Below the pieces are notes generated by a model, which searched no databases, had not been told where the DNA came from, and saw only the letters and a list, made by a program, of their open reading frames with translations. 24,540 bases of DNA from contig PAAH01000035.1 in assembly GCA_002698885.1 (NCBI GenBank), positions 7,743 to 32,282 on the forward strand. Reading direction: 5' to 3'. This DNA is from Nitrososphaerota archaeon. Lineage in GTDB: Archaea; Thermoproteota; Nitrososphaeria; Nitrososphaerales; Nitrosopumilaceae. A program made the position numbers and the translations under genes. Shown piece by piece: positions 13,956-22,292 of this stretch (the first letter of the stretch is position 1; each line of letters opens with the position of its first letter).

Positions 13956-15398
13956 TTGTCTCAAAAAACTAAACAGTATTCCACTCAACAAATAAAGCCT
14001 TATTCAATTTTGGTTACTGGTGCAACTGGCTTTATCGGCAAAAAATTACTAACAAAACTATCAGATTCAGGCTATAAAGTTAAGGCAATGTCAAGATCAA
14101 AATATCCAGATACAGAAAATATCCAGTATGTCAAAGCAGATGCACTTGATGCCGAATCATTATCCAATGCAACTAACGGAATTGAAACTGCTTTTTATTT
14201 ACTACATTCAATGGAGGGTTCAAAAAAGGAATGGGGAAAATTTGCAAGTAGGGAAAAACAACAAGCAGAGAATTTCTTGAAAGCTGCAACAGATGCCGGG
14301 GTAAAAAGAATAATCTATCTTGGAGGATTAGTTGACGAAGATACAGATTTATCAGAACATATGAAAAGCAGACAAACTGTTGGTAAAATTCTGGCATCGG
14401 GAAATATTCCTGTAACAGAACTACGTGCATCAGTTATTGTTGGTGCAGAAGGAGGATCATTTGCAATGCTCAGATATCTTGTAGAACGATTACCACTAAT
14501 GGTATGTCCAAAATGGGTCAAGTCACAAACACAGCCAATTGGAGTAGATAATGTTGTAGATTATCTAATTGGAGTAATGAAAAATAATGAAGCCGCTGGA
14601 AAGATCTTAGAAATAGGTGGTCCAGATATAATGACATATGAGCAATTAATGAGATTATATTCATCAATCCTTAATAGAAATCTTAACATAATTCAAATAC
14701 CATTTTTGACCCCAAGGTTATCATCATATTGGGTAGATTTAGTAACTCCAGTAAAAGCATCTCTAGCACGACCACTTGTTGACAGTTTAGTGCATGATTC
14801 AATTGTAAAAGACAAAGCAATTGAAAAATTAGTTCCACTGAAACTTGAACATATGAATGAAGCGATAAATAATGCAATAACTGAATCTAAGGCATTCAAA
14901 CCTATCACAAAGTCACCTGAAGAAAAAACATCATACAAAGTTAACCAAAAAATACTCTTAGTTTCACTGTGTGCAATGGCCATAATTGGCTCTACATATT
15001 ATTGGATGGATGATCGAACAGATGTATGGGAAATTTCTTGGGTATTCGGTTCACTCATTTGGTATGCGGCAATTCTTTTTGCAATCTCATTTGTAAAGCA
15101 AAAAGCAAGATTAGGTTATCTAATTGGAGGTGTTTTGGCGTGGATAACAATGGCATTTTGGTTGTTTGATAATTTTTACGTGGTGTTTGATATATCGTTG
15201 GTGGCAGCACAGCCAAGTATTGACGTAACATTGCGAAATTTCATAGGAGTTGCATTTGCAGGGCTTGCTGTATTTTCATCCCACAATGTATTTCACAAAG
15301 TCAGAGTTTATCAAGCAAGAGGAGAGCCAGTATTGGAATCAGCTGCTGCAGAAGTTCCAAATGGTACAAGACCTGTGTATAACACAGATTTTTCATAA
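13956..15398 (+). CDS. SDR-family NAD(P)-binding oxidoreductase with C-terminal four-helix membrane domain
   Basis: 480 residues. The N-terminal extended/atypical SDR Rossmann domain begins ILVTGATGFIGKKLL (about 18-32) with the second NAD contact YVKADALD. It shows the GGLVDED core strand and a helix with Lys, but the usual Tyr-x3-Lys pair is not obvious, as in NmrA-like/atypical SDRs. A middle substrate domain reaches about residue 315. Then come four hydrophobic helices (about 333-350, 360-382, 388-412 and 425-445), so the enzyme is membrane-bound. TTG start; an in-frame stop lies directly upstream. It is divergent from the B12 sensor. Multi-domain SDRs of this kind accompany LitR/CarH regulators in bacteria (from memory, not checked), supporting a regulatory link. 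Confidence 0.8.
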   Translation: MSQKTKQYSTQQIKPYSILVTGATGFIGKKLLTKLSDSGYKVKAMSRSKYPDTENIQYVKADALDAESLSNATNGIETAFYLLHSMEGSKKEWGKFASREKQQAENFLKAATDAGVKRIIYLGGLVDEDTDLSEHMKSRQTVGKILASGNIPVTELRASVIVGAEGGSFAMLRYLVERLPLMVCPKWVKSQTQPIGVDNVVDYLIGVMKNNEAAGKILEIGGPDIMTYEQLMRLYSSILNRNLNIIQIPFLTPRLSSYWVDLVTPVKASLARPLVDSLVHDSIVKDKAIEKLVPLKLEHMNEAINNAITESKAFKPITKSPEEKTSYKVNQKILLVSLCAMAIIGSTYYWMDDRTDVWEISWVFGSLIWYAAILFAISFVKQKARLGYLIGGVLAWITMAFWLFDNFYVVFDISLVAAQPSIDVTLRNFIGVAFAGLAVFSSHNVFHKVRVYQARGEPVLESAAAEVPNGTRPVYNTDFS

Positions 15399-15422
15399 TA
15401 AAGAAACAAACTCAAAGGTAAA

Positions 15423-15522
15423 CGCCGGGAGAGGGATTTGAACCCCCGTGTGCAATGCACAGACGCTATCCTGTAATGAGATTTCGAGGCGTCCGCCTTG
15501 GACCAAGCTTGGCTATCCCGAC
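15423..15522 (-). tRNA. tRNA-Ser(CGA), with a 15-base anticodon-loop intron
   Basis: Minus strand. Acceptor 5' GTCGGGA pairs with 3' TCCCGGC (one T-G pair), followed by discriminator G, which is typical for serine. D arm GCCAAGCTTGGTCCAAGGC; anticodon stem GACGC/GCGTC; a long variable arm TGTGC-ATT-GCACA (class II); T arm GGGGG-TTCAAAT-CCCTC. After removal of the intron the anticodon loop is CTCGAAA with anticodon CGA (15484-15486 on the plus strand). Mature length is about 85. CCA is not encoded. It lies between the SDR gene and fen1. Confidence 0.93.
15468..15482 (-). other. Intron in tRNA-Ser(CGA)
   Basis: The anticodon stem encloses 22 bases instead of 7. Removing 15 bases (minus-strand ATCTCATTACAGGAT) after position 37 restores a normal loop. 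This is the canonical site for archaeal introns cut by the splicing endonuclease. The intron ends can pair (ATCT with GGAT), giving a bulge-helix-bulge-like shape. The exact boundary could shift by a base or two. Confidence 0.8.
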
Positions 15523-15601
15523 ACAATACTGAGCAATATGCCCTAAAATAGTGAATCGATTAAAACAGTAAACACAAAAACTGGGAATATTATATCATAA
15601 T

Positions 15602-16624
15602 ATGGGATTAGATCTAAAACCACTATTAATTCGTGAGAAAACAAAACTTGAATCATTTACAAATAAGATTGTGGCAATTGACGCATACAATGCAATTTAT
15701 CAATTTCTAGCAATAATTCGTGGTCCAGATGGAATGCAATTGACAGATTCACAAGGTAGAGTTACTAGCCACATCACAGGATTACTTTATAGGAATATCA
15801 ATTTTCTATCATTAGGAGTAAAACCAGTATATGTTTTTGATGGAAAGCCACCATCACTAAAATCAGCAGAAATTGAACATAGAAAAAGAACCAAAAAAGA
15901 TGCAACCGTAAAATACGAGAGGGCATTATCTGAAGGAAATATGGAAGATGCCAGAAAATATGCACAGCAAACAACTTCTATGAGAGATGGAATGGTTGAT
16001 GACTCGAAATATCTTTTAGATTTATTTGGAATTCCACACATTCAAGCACCATCTGAAGGTGAAGCAACAGCTGCATTACTAACAAAAACTGGAATGGCTG
16101 ATGTTGCAGCAAGTCAAGACTTTGATTCAATATTATTTGGAGCTAAAAACCTGGTTAGAAATTTTACAAATAGTGGAAGAAGAAAACTACCTAATAGAAA
16201 TACGTATATCGAAATTGAGCCAGAAATAATTAACTTCCAAAAAAACCTAGATAATCTTGGTATTACACAAGAACAGCTTATCGATGTAGGGATTTTAATT
16301 GGAACTGACTTTAATCCAGATGGATTTGAAAGGATTGGACCAAAAACAGCAATCAAAATGATAAAAGAGCATGGAAGATTAGAAGACATTACACAAATTC
16401 AAGAGCAATTAAAGATAATTGATTTTGATGCAATACGCAAGATCTTTTTAGAACCTGAAATTGCTAAAGTGGATAAAATTGAATTTGGTAAGATCGACTA
16501 TGATGGTATTGCAGAATACTTGTCAAATGAGAGAAGTTTTTCACGTGACAGGATCGACTCATCATTAAACAGACTAAAGAAGAGTTTAGAAAAAAAGAGT
16601 CAAACTTTAGAAAAATGGTTTTAA
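15602..16624 (+). CDS. fen: Flap endonuclease FEN1
   Basis: Structure-specific nuclease that removes 5' flaps in Okazaki-fragment maturation and repair. 340 residues, as usual for archaeal FEN1. The N-terminus MGLDLKPLL and metal-binding acidic residues D27 (VAIDAYNA), D80 (VFDGKPP), E152/E154 (SEGEATA), D173/D175 (SQDFDS) and D236 (IGTDFNPDG) are all present. The helix-hairpin-helix [14 protein letters not shown] follows. The C-terminus SQTLEKWF is a sliding-clamp (PCNA) binding box, with Ser where Gln is usual. The ATG start lies just after an AT-rich TATA-like region downstream of the tRNA. Confidence 0.96.
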   Translation: MGLDLKPLLIREKTKLESFTNKIVAIDAYNAIYQFLAIIRGPDGMQLTDSQGRVTSHITGLLYRNINFLSLGVKPVYVFDGKPPSLKSAEIEHRKRTKKDATVKYERALSEGNMEDARKYAQQTTSMRDGMVDDSKYLLDLFGIPHIQAPSEGEATAALLTKTGMADVAASQDFDSILFGAKNLVRNFTNSGRRKLPNRNTYIEIEPEIINFQKNLDNLGITQEQLIDVGILIGTDFNPDGFERIGPKTAIKMIKEHGRLEDITQIQEQLKIIDFDAIRKIFLEPEIAKVDKIEFGKIDYDGIAEYLSNERSFSRDRIDSSLNRLKKSLEKKSQTLEKWF

Positions 16625-16625
16625 T

Positions 16626-16748
16626 CTATTTTTTTGATTCCATTCTAGCACACTCGATACAAAGTTTGCCTACTTCAAAAACATAAAGTAATTTTTGACA
16701 ATTTGTACATCGTCTTTCTAGTCTGGTTTTATCATAACCATAGGGCAT
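16626..16748 (-). CDS. 40-residue zinc-ribbon microprotein
   Basis: ATG (16746-16748) to TAG. The peptide has two CxxC knuckles, C14-T-N-C17 and C30-I-E-C33, spaced 12 residues apart, i.e. a minimal zinc ribbon, with a basic RLERR before the first knuckle. Such regular cysteine spacing makes a chance frame unlikely. It is too short for ordinary gene callers. It is convergent with fen1, one base apart, and a second cysteine-bearing microprotein lies upstream on the same strand. Function unknown; probably nucleic-acid or protein binding. Confidence 0.65.
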   Translation of the reverse strand: MPYGYDKTRLERRCTNCQKLLYVFEVGKLCIECARMESKK

Positions 16749-16785
16749 AAATTATTTAGACATTTCATAAATAAGAGTATGATGA

Positions 16786-16932
16786 TTATGGCATAGATTG
16801 TCTTAACTTATGTTGACTCATTCCAATCTTCTTTCTGCCATTTTTTATTAATTTCATGGCACAATCAAGTGATTCTTGATATGTGTGAGATGAAAGTTTC
16901 CTAGAACATAGATTACAAACTATATCATTCAT
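16786..16932 (-). CDS. 48-residue cysteine-bearing microprotein
   Basis: ATG (16930-16932) to TAA. It contains CNLC (C6, C9), then H16 and C24 (SSHTYQESLDCAMKL), possibly a single zinc site of type CxxC...H...C, and a basic tail (KNGRKKIGMSQHKLRQ). Same strand as the 40-residue zinc ribbon, with a 37-base gap. Together the two genes fill the stretch between fen1 and acs, which otherwise has no gene. Less certain than its neighbour because only one clear knuckle is present. Confidence 0.5.
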   Translation of the reverse strand: MNDIVCNLCSRKLSSHTYQESLDCAMKLIKNGRKKIGMSQHKLRQSMP

Positions 16933-16963
16933 CGGTTATATCACGGCATTATACTAAAAAAGT

Positions 16964-18886
16964 TCACCGATCTGATATGTTAATTGATTTTTGTATCTCA
17001 TCAAAAGCAGATTGAACTTCAGTAACTGCAGCACCATCTTCCAATGTACTAACATCACCAACTTTTTCCTTGTTTGCAATTGCCTTGAGTAATCTACGCA
17101 TGATTTTTCCACTACGTGTTTTTGGAAGTTTAGAGACAATATAGAATTCCTGGGGGATGGCAATTGCACCAACACTATTTCTTACAGTATTTCTTAATTC
17201 ATTGACTATTTTTTCTTGTGTAATTTCTATGCCGTCATTTAAAACAACAAATGCAATAATTGACTCACCCTTAATTTCATCAGGAATACTACATACTGCA
17301 GATTCTGCTACGTAATCATGAGAAACTAAACTGCTCTCAAGCTCAGCTGTTCCAATTCTATGTCCTGCTACTTTTAATACATCATCAGATCTTCCTAATA
17401 GCCAAAAATAACCGTCAGAGTCACATATGGCATAATCACCTGGATAATACTTATTTTCAAACTTTGACCAATACACATCTTTGTATTTTTCATCATCATT
17501 CCAAAGTGTCATTAACATTCCTGGCCATGGATTTTCTATTATCAATGATCCCTTTGTATTTGCAGGTACTTCTTTTCCATCTTCATCTACAACGCTTATG
17601 CTTACGCCTGGAACTGGTTGTGTTGCAGAACCCGGTTTTAAGAAATTTGATTCTATTCCAGGCAAAGATGAAATCATCATACCACCAGTTTCTGTCTGCC
17701 ACCAAGTATCAATTATAGGACAACGTTTCTTCCCAATCACATTAAAATACCATTTCCAGACCTCAGGATTAATTGGCTCACCTACAGTTCCAAGTAATCT
17801 TAAAGTTGATAAATCAAATGAGTTTGGTTTTTCATCACCAAACTTCATAAACATTCGTAATGCAGTAGGTGTTGTATAGAATATTGTTGCCTTATATTTC
17901 TGAATTATATTCCACATCCTAGATATATCAGGATAATCTGGTGCACCTTCATACATTATTTGTGTAGCACCATGTAACAATGGACCATAAACTACATAAC
18001 TATGACCAGTGACCCAACCAATGTCTGCAGTACAAAAATAGATATCACTATCTTGAATGTCAAACGCCCATTTGTACGTTGAATGTAAATGTGTAAGATA
18101 TCCACCTGTACCATGTAAAACACCTTTTGGTTTTCCAGTTGTGCCAGAAGTATAAAGTATGTAAAGTGGATGAGTGCTTTCTAATTCTTCTGCTTCACAT
18201 TGATCAGATGCATGTTTCATTAATTCCGACCATAGGTGATCTTTTTCATTTAATGTAATTTTCCCTTTGACTCTTTCGAAAACTATTACATGTTCAATAG
18301 ATTTTACTTCTGAAACAGCCTCATCTACTATATCTTTTAATTTGATAATCTTACCTTTACGAAAACCACCATCCGCAGTAATAACAATTTTTGATTCTGA
18401 ATCTTCAACACGATCTCTTAACGAAGTTGAACTAAAACCTGAAAATACTACTGTATGAATAGCCCCAATTCTTGCACACCCTAACATGGATATTACCAAT
18501 TCAGGAACCATTGGTAGGTAAATTGTCACCCTATCGCCTTTTTTAATTCCAAGTGATTTTAGGACATTAGCAAATTTTTTTACCTGTATGAATAACTCAG
18601 CATAGGAAATAGATCTCTGACTAGCATCCTCACCCTCCCAAAATATAGCAATTTTATCGGATTTTTCTGTTTGATGAATATCAAGCGCATTATATGACGC
18701 ATTAAGTAATCCACCCTCAAACCATTTGGCAAATGGCGGATTCCAATTCAGTGTGGTATCCCATGGTTTAAACCACTTTAATGATTTTGCCTGGTTTTCC
18801 CAAAATCTGATAAAATCGTCTTGTGATAATTTTCGTATGTCTGGATATGATTTTCCTAAATTTATTTCAAATTTTTCAGACGTCAT
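16964..18886 (-). CDS. acs: Acetyl-CoA synthetase (AMP-forming)
   Basis: Activates acetate (or a related short acid) to its CoA thioester with ATP. 640 residues, the normal Acs length. Visible motifs are the P-loop-like YTSGTTGKPKG (245-255), ADIGWVTGHSYVVYGPL, DTWWQTETGG with the Trp that favours acetate, the hinge region LGRSDDVLKVAGHRIG, and the catalytic/acetylatable Lys in KTRSGKIMRR near the C-terminus. The short-acid pocket is consistent with acetate or propionate. 3-Hydroxypropionate in the 3HP/4HB carbon-fixation cycle is another possible substrate, though that step is assigned to an ADP-forming enzyme in this group. The start is ATG 18884-18886; the next gene upstream is cdvA. Confidence 0.93.
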   Translation of the reverse strand: MTSEKFEINLGKSYPDIRKLSQDDFIRFWENQAKSLKWFKPWDTTLNWNPPFAKWFEGGLLNASYNALDIHQTEKSDKIAIFWEGEDASQRSISYAELFIQVKKFANVLKSLGIKKGDRVTIYLPMVPELVISMLGCARIGAIHTVVFSGFSSTSLRDRVEDSESKIVITADGGFRKGKIIKLKDIVDEAVSEVKSIEHVIVFERVKGKITLNEKDHLWSELMKHASDQCEAEELESTHPLYILYTSGTTGKPKGVLHGTGGYLTHLHSTYKWAFDIQDSDIYFCTADIGWVTGHSYVVYGPLLHGATQIMYEGAPDYPDISRMWNIIQKYKATIFYTTPTALRMFMKFGDEKPNSFDLSTLRLLGTVGEPINPEVWKWYFNVIGKKRCPIIDTWWQTETGGMMISSLPGIESNFLKPGSATQPVPGVSISVVDEDGKEVPANTKGSLIIENPWPGMLMTLWNDDEKYKDVYWSKFENKYYPGDYAICDSDGYFWLLGRSDDVLKVAGHRIGTAELESSLVSHDYVAESAVCSIPDEIKGESIIAFVVLNDGIEITQEKIVNELRNTVRNSVGAIAIPQEFYIVSKLPKTRSGKIMRRLLKAIANKEKVGDVSTLEDGAAVTEVQSAFDEIQKSINISDR

Positions 18887-18934
18887 ACTTGGTTTAAAAA
18901 AAAGTAATTAGTAAATGTTAAAAATATTATAAAA

Positions 18935-19780
18935 TTACTCAGAGCGCATACGCTTTAACCATTCTGGCTCTGGTTCAGATGATGGCTTCGATTCATTTTT
19001 TTCAGTCTCAGGTGGAATTACCATTGGAGGTCTTGGAATATTATTCTCTGGTTTTGTTTCACTTGGTGGTTCGGGTAAATGTGTTTGTGCTGATACTTGT
19101 TGATTGTTTCCTGATAGATATGAAACAGCAGAATCCTGTATAGGGTGAGATTCAGGTTCTGTAGGAATTACATCCTCAAGTGAGAGATTGGATAGCCTAG
19201 ATTTGACTTTAGCAATCTCAACTTTCTCGTGTTTCATATGTTGAAGTATTTCGTCAGTTTCTTTTTTAACTAAATCGAATGTCTCCTGAGAAATCTCGTC
19301 ACTCTTACTTTGAACTTTTGCATCAAACAGCATGACTTTTACAGATTTAATTTCTGTATCGATTTCAACGACTCTTTCTTCTAATTCAGAAATAATGTCA
19401 GATTCAGTTTCCTTGAGCGAGTTTAATTTGCTCTTGTATTGACCGTGGATTAATTCTGCATCAGATTTCATTTTATCGTTGTCAGAGACAATTTCCATTA
19501 ACGCAGTAAGACGTCGGACAGTAAGCTCCTTTTCTCGGAGTAGACGTTGTGAGTCCAATCGCCATTTTGGTATGAAAATTACTACTTCAGGGTTGTTTGG
19601 ATTTGGTTGTAGTACGAGCTGAGAGTATGGTACTTGTTTTAAACAACCTGAACCACAGTTGATACCAACAGTCTGAGTTGAACCATCAATATCAGTGGTA
19701 GTGCCTAAAATTTTACCCATTGGAGCACCATACATATCCTTGACAGGTTTTCCAATGATCACAGCCTCGTTATTACTCAT
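18935..19780 (-). CDS. cdvA: CdvA, archaeal cell-division protein
   Basis: DNA- and membrane-associated protein that recruits the ESCRT-III-like CdvB at the division site. 281 residues. The N-terminal PRC-barrel-like domain (1-75) contains GKPVKDMYGAPMGKILGTTTD and ends in FIPKWRLDSQRLLREKE, as in Sulfolobus CdvA. A long coiled coil follows (about 75-185; KSKLNSLKETESDIISELEE), then a Pro/Glu/Ser-rich linker and a C-terminal PEPEWLKRMRSE that may be the CdvB-binding peptide. Longer than the ~240-residue crenarchaeal form because of the linker. cdvB and cdvC are not adjacent, as is usual in Thaumarchaeota. The promoter has a TATA box 25 bases from the ATG with a proximal-type element upstream. 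Confidence 0.9.
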   Translation of the reverse strand: MSNNEAVIIGKPVKDMYGAPMGKILGTTTDIDGSTQTVGINCGSGCLKQVPYSQLVLQPNPNNPEVVIFIPKWRLDSQRLLREKELTVRRLTALMEIVSDNDKMKSDAELIHGQYKSKLNSLKETESDIISELEERVVEIDTEIKSVKVMLFDAKVQSKSDEISQETFDLVKKETDEILQHMKHEKVEIAKVKSRLSNLSLEDVIPTEPESHPIQDSAVSYLSGNNQQVSAQTHLPEPPSETKPENNIPRPPMVIPPETEKNESKPSSEPEPEWLKRMRSE

Positions 19781-19800
19781 GACGAATAGTTTCTTGTTTC

Positions 19801-19822
19801 ATATAATCGACAAAGTGTTAAC
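19801..19822 (-). promoter_or_regulatory. cdvA promoter with a single proximal-type element
   Basis: On the minus strand, GTTAACACTT (19813-19822) precedes the TATA box ATTATAT (about 19801-19807), 25 bases before the ATG. The 9-base core differs by one base from GTTAGCACT and sits at the same distance (34 bases) from the start codon as the proximal copies at 8437 and 10594. No distal copy is seen, so membership of the same regulon is doubtful. Confidence 0.35.
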
Positions 19823-19916
19823 AAGCTTAGAATTTTTAGTAGAAAGAAATTAACCAAATGAACACTATAGGCACACAATCGGAAATTTAAAATTAATAAA
19901 AAATTATTTGAAGATA

Positions 19917-20228
19917 ATGATTGAAAAAGACGAAGTAAGTGAGATACTTGAATTTATTTCACAGTATTGGATTAAATTAAAAAATGACCCAGAGAATGAA
20001 GCATTAAAAATGCTACCAAGTAAATTTTGGATGAAATCTCTTGGTGGACCAGTTGGAAATAAAGATGGGCCAAAAGGTCGGTGGATAACTACTTTGATGT
20101 ATACCGAAGACCCAGAAATGGACAATGCATTCAAAGAGGTTTTGAAACGTTGGCAATCTAAAGGACAGCAAACAAGTACTGAAGTTCCAAAAAAGTCACC
20201 CGATCTAATTCAAATCAAAAGAGGATAA
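19917..20228 (+). CDS. Hypothetical soluble protein divergent from cdvA
   Basis: 103 residues from the ATG at 19917; a TTG nine bases earlier is possible. Helical N-terminus (EKDEVSEILEFISQYWIKLKND), then a Gly/Lys-rich loop (LGGPVGNKDGPKGRWITTLMY), a helix with aromatic residues (AFKEVLKRWQSKG) and a polar tail. No membrane segment and no family recognised. It is divergent from cdvA (136-base gap), and the ThyX-like gene follows 31 bases later on the same strand, so the two may be co-transcribed. Confidence 0.65.
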   Translation: MIEKDEVSEILEFISQYWIKLKNDPENEALKMLPSKFWMKSLGGPVGNKDGPKGRWITTLMYTEDPEMDNAFKEVLKRWQSKGQQTSTEVPKKSPDLIQIKRG

Positions 20229-20259
20229 GATTAATACTAATTAGAAGCCTTGGTTTGTA

Positions 20260-21870
20260 TTGCCAAAGTTTTCCAACAATGAAAAAAATATTCTAATAAA
20301 ACATTTTTCTAATACTGAAAATTCTGTTTTTGCAATAACTACACCAAAGCAAGTTGATCGTGGTGCATTGATGTCACGATATAGTAGAACAGACAAAGAC
20401 ATGAGAAGAATATTCCTAGATGAATTTCTAAAAAATAAAAATAGAGGTGAAGAATTCTATACGCGTGTTCTCTTGGAATATGGAGATGACTCAGTTGCAG
20501 AATTAGGTAGTGCGCAAATTGCCATAGAAGGGCTTTCTAATATTGCAGTTAAAAAAATTGAAGATCGTAGAATTGGTTTCTCATATTTAGAAAAATCTTC
20601 AAGATATGTATCATGGGATAAAAAAATTAATGGTAGATACAAATTTTATCGAGAACCTACAATAATGAAAACACGTTATGCAGATAAATATTTAGAAGCG
20701 TGTAATTTAGATTTTGAAATATATACAAAAAATATTCAGCCAATGCTAAAGTTAATTCGTGAAAAAGATTCAATTGAAAATTATACATTTAGAGATAAAT
20801 CAGGAAAAGAAAAAAAATTCTCTCAACTTAAAGATCAAGATAAAATTAAATCAGCAGGTAGAATATACAATGCTGCAACCAAAGCTAAGGCACTTGATGC
20901 ACTAAGAAGTTTACTTCCTGCATCAACTTTAACAAATGTTGGGATAACTGGAAATGGACGTGCATTTGAATATCTTCTTAGTATACTTTTTAGTTCAGAA
21001 TTAGAAGAAGAGAAGATATTAGCATCTCAAATCAAGCGTGAGTTAGATAAAACAGTCAAATCTTTTGTCAGAAGAGCTAATGACAAATATGGTAAAGCTC
21101 TTCAATTATACATTACAAACACAAGGAAAATCTCACAGAATTTATGCAAAAAACATGTAATTGGTACTCCTAGGCGTGGAAGTAAGGTAAAATTAGTTGA
21201 ATGTGGAACAGAATCAGATTCTATAAACAGTGTAATTACAGCACTAATCTACGAGCAATCTCCTAGTATAACTTTTTCAGAAATACAAAAAAATGTTAAA
21301 AAAATTAGTACAAAAGAAAAAATAAAAATTATTAATGACTTAGCTGCAATCCGAAAAAATAGAAGACATAGACCTCCACGTGCATTTGAAATGATTAATT
21401 ATACATTTGATCTAGTTACAAATTATGGAATGTTTAGAGATTTTCATAGACATAGAGCATTAACTTTAGAGAGACAGCTGTTAACAACTGATAATGGATT
21501 TGATATTCCTAATGAAGTAATAGAATTAGGAATTAAAAAAGAATTCAATAACTGTATGAACTTTACAAAAGATGTTTTTAATTTAATTAAGAAAAAAAAT
21601 CCAGTCCAAGGCCAGTATGTTGTTAATTTTGCATATAATTATCCATATTTCATGAATATGAATTTACGTGAAGCAACTCATCTAATTGAACTTAGAACAG
21701 TACCTCAAGGACATATAGATTATCGAAGAGTTGCACAAAAAATGTTTAACTCAATCAAAAAGAAACACCCTATTTTATCTAAGATAATGAAATATGTTGA
21801 TTTAAATGAATATGAGTTAGAAAGATTTGAATCAGAAAAACGCACTGAAGAAAAGAGGAACAACAATTGA
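20260..21870 (+). CDS. Double-length ThyX-family protein (flavin-dependent thymidylate synthase-like)
   Basis: 536 residues, twice the usual ~220-250 of ThyX, with two ThyX-like halves. Half 1 has [18 protein letters not shown], then [11 protein letters not shown] (S108, E111, S113, R115-Y116), equal to the right part of the ThyX motif RHRxxSxNExSxRY but without RHR. It also has [11 protein letters not shown]...NGRAFEYLL (R234). Half 2 has [18 protein letters not shown] (R397-H398-R399), i.e. the RHR part without the NExSxRY part, and [23 protein letters not shown]- and dUMP-binding residues thus seem divided between the halves. The role as thymidylate synthase is plausible but not certain. 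TTG start, the only start codon after an in-frame stop 18 bases upstream. msrB overlaps its end by 4 bases. Confidence 0.8.
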   Translation: MPKFSNNEKNILIKHFSNTENSVFAITTPKQVDRGALMSRYSRTDKDMRRIFLDEFLKNKNRGEEFYTRVLLEYGDDSVAELGSAQIAIEGLSNIAVKKIEDRRIGFSYLEKSSRYVSWDKKINGRYKFYREPTIMKTRYADKYLEACNLDFEIYTKNIQPMLKLIREKDSIENYTFRDKSGKEKKFSQLKDQDKIKSAGRIYNAATKAKALDALRSLLPASTLTNVGITGNGRAFEYLLSILFSSELEEEKILASQIKRELDKTVKSFVRRANDKYGKALQLYITNTRKISQNLCKKHVIGTPRRGSKVKLVECGTESDSINSVITALIYEQSPSITFSEIQKNVKKISTKEKIKIINDLAAIRKNRRHRPPRAFEMINYTFDLVTNYGMFRDFHRHRALTLERQLLTTDNGFDIPNEVIELGIKKEFNNCMNFTKDVFNLIKKKNPVQGQYVVNFAYNYPYFMNMNLREATHLIELRTVPQGHIDYRRVAQKMFNSIKKKHPILSKIMKYVDLNEYELERFESEKRTEEKRNNN

Positions 21871-22262
21871 CATACAAAATTTTTAAAACAGATGAAGATT
21901 GGAAAGAACAATTATCACCAGAACAATTTAGAATATGTAGAAAAAAAGATACTGAAAGACCGTTTACTGGGATCTATAATGATTGTAAAGAAAAAGGAAC
22001 ATACAATTGTTTGTGCTGTGGTGTACAACTTTTCTCATCTGATTCAAAATTTGATTCTGGTAGTGGCTGGCCGAGTTTTTTTAAATCACTAAATGATGAA
22101 AATATAGAATATGTGAAAGATGTTAGCTATGGTATGGAAAGAATTGAAGTTAACTGTAAACAATGTGGTTCACATCTGGGTCATGTTTTTGATGATGGAC
22201 CACAACCAACAAATCTGAGATACTGCATAAATTCTGCTTCATTAGATTTGAAAAAAAGTTAA
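21867..22262 (+). CDS. msrB: Peptide-methionine (R)-S-oxide reductase MsrB
   Basis: Repairs oxidised methionine (R-sulfoxide) in proteins. 131 residues. It has two zinc-binding CxxC pairs (CLCCGVQLF and [10 protein letters not shown]), the substrate loop SGSGWPSF and the catalytic RYCINSASL near the C-terminus, i.e. a complete MsrB. The start is TTG (21867-21869), whose last two bases are shared with the TGA stop of the ThyX-like gene, a 4-base overlap implying translational coupling. The next gene, hom, follows after 30 bases on the same strand. Confidence 0.95.
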   Translation: MTYKIFKTDEDWKEQLSPEQFRICRKKDTERPFTGIYNDCKEKGTYNCLCCGVQLFSSDSKFDSGSGWPSFFKSLNDENIEYVKDVSYGMERIEVNCKQCGSHLGHVFDDGPQPTNLRYCINSASLDLKKS

Positions 22263-22292
22263 ACTAAATAATACAGCGATAGTGGCGAAGTT

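Noticed and set aside
15311..15526. Open frame of 71 codons on the minus strand
   Set aside because: It overlaps the tRNA gene and the SDR 3' end and has no coding features.
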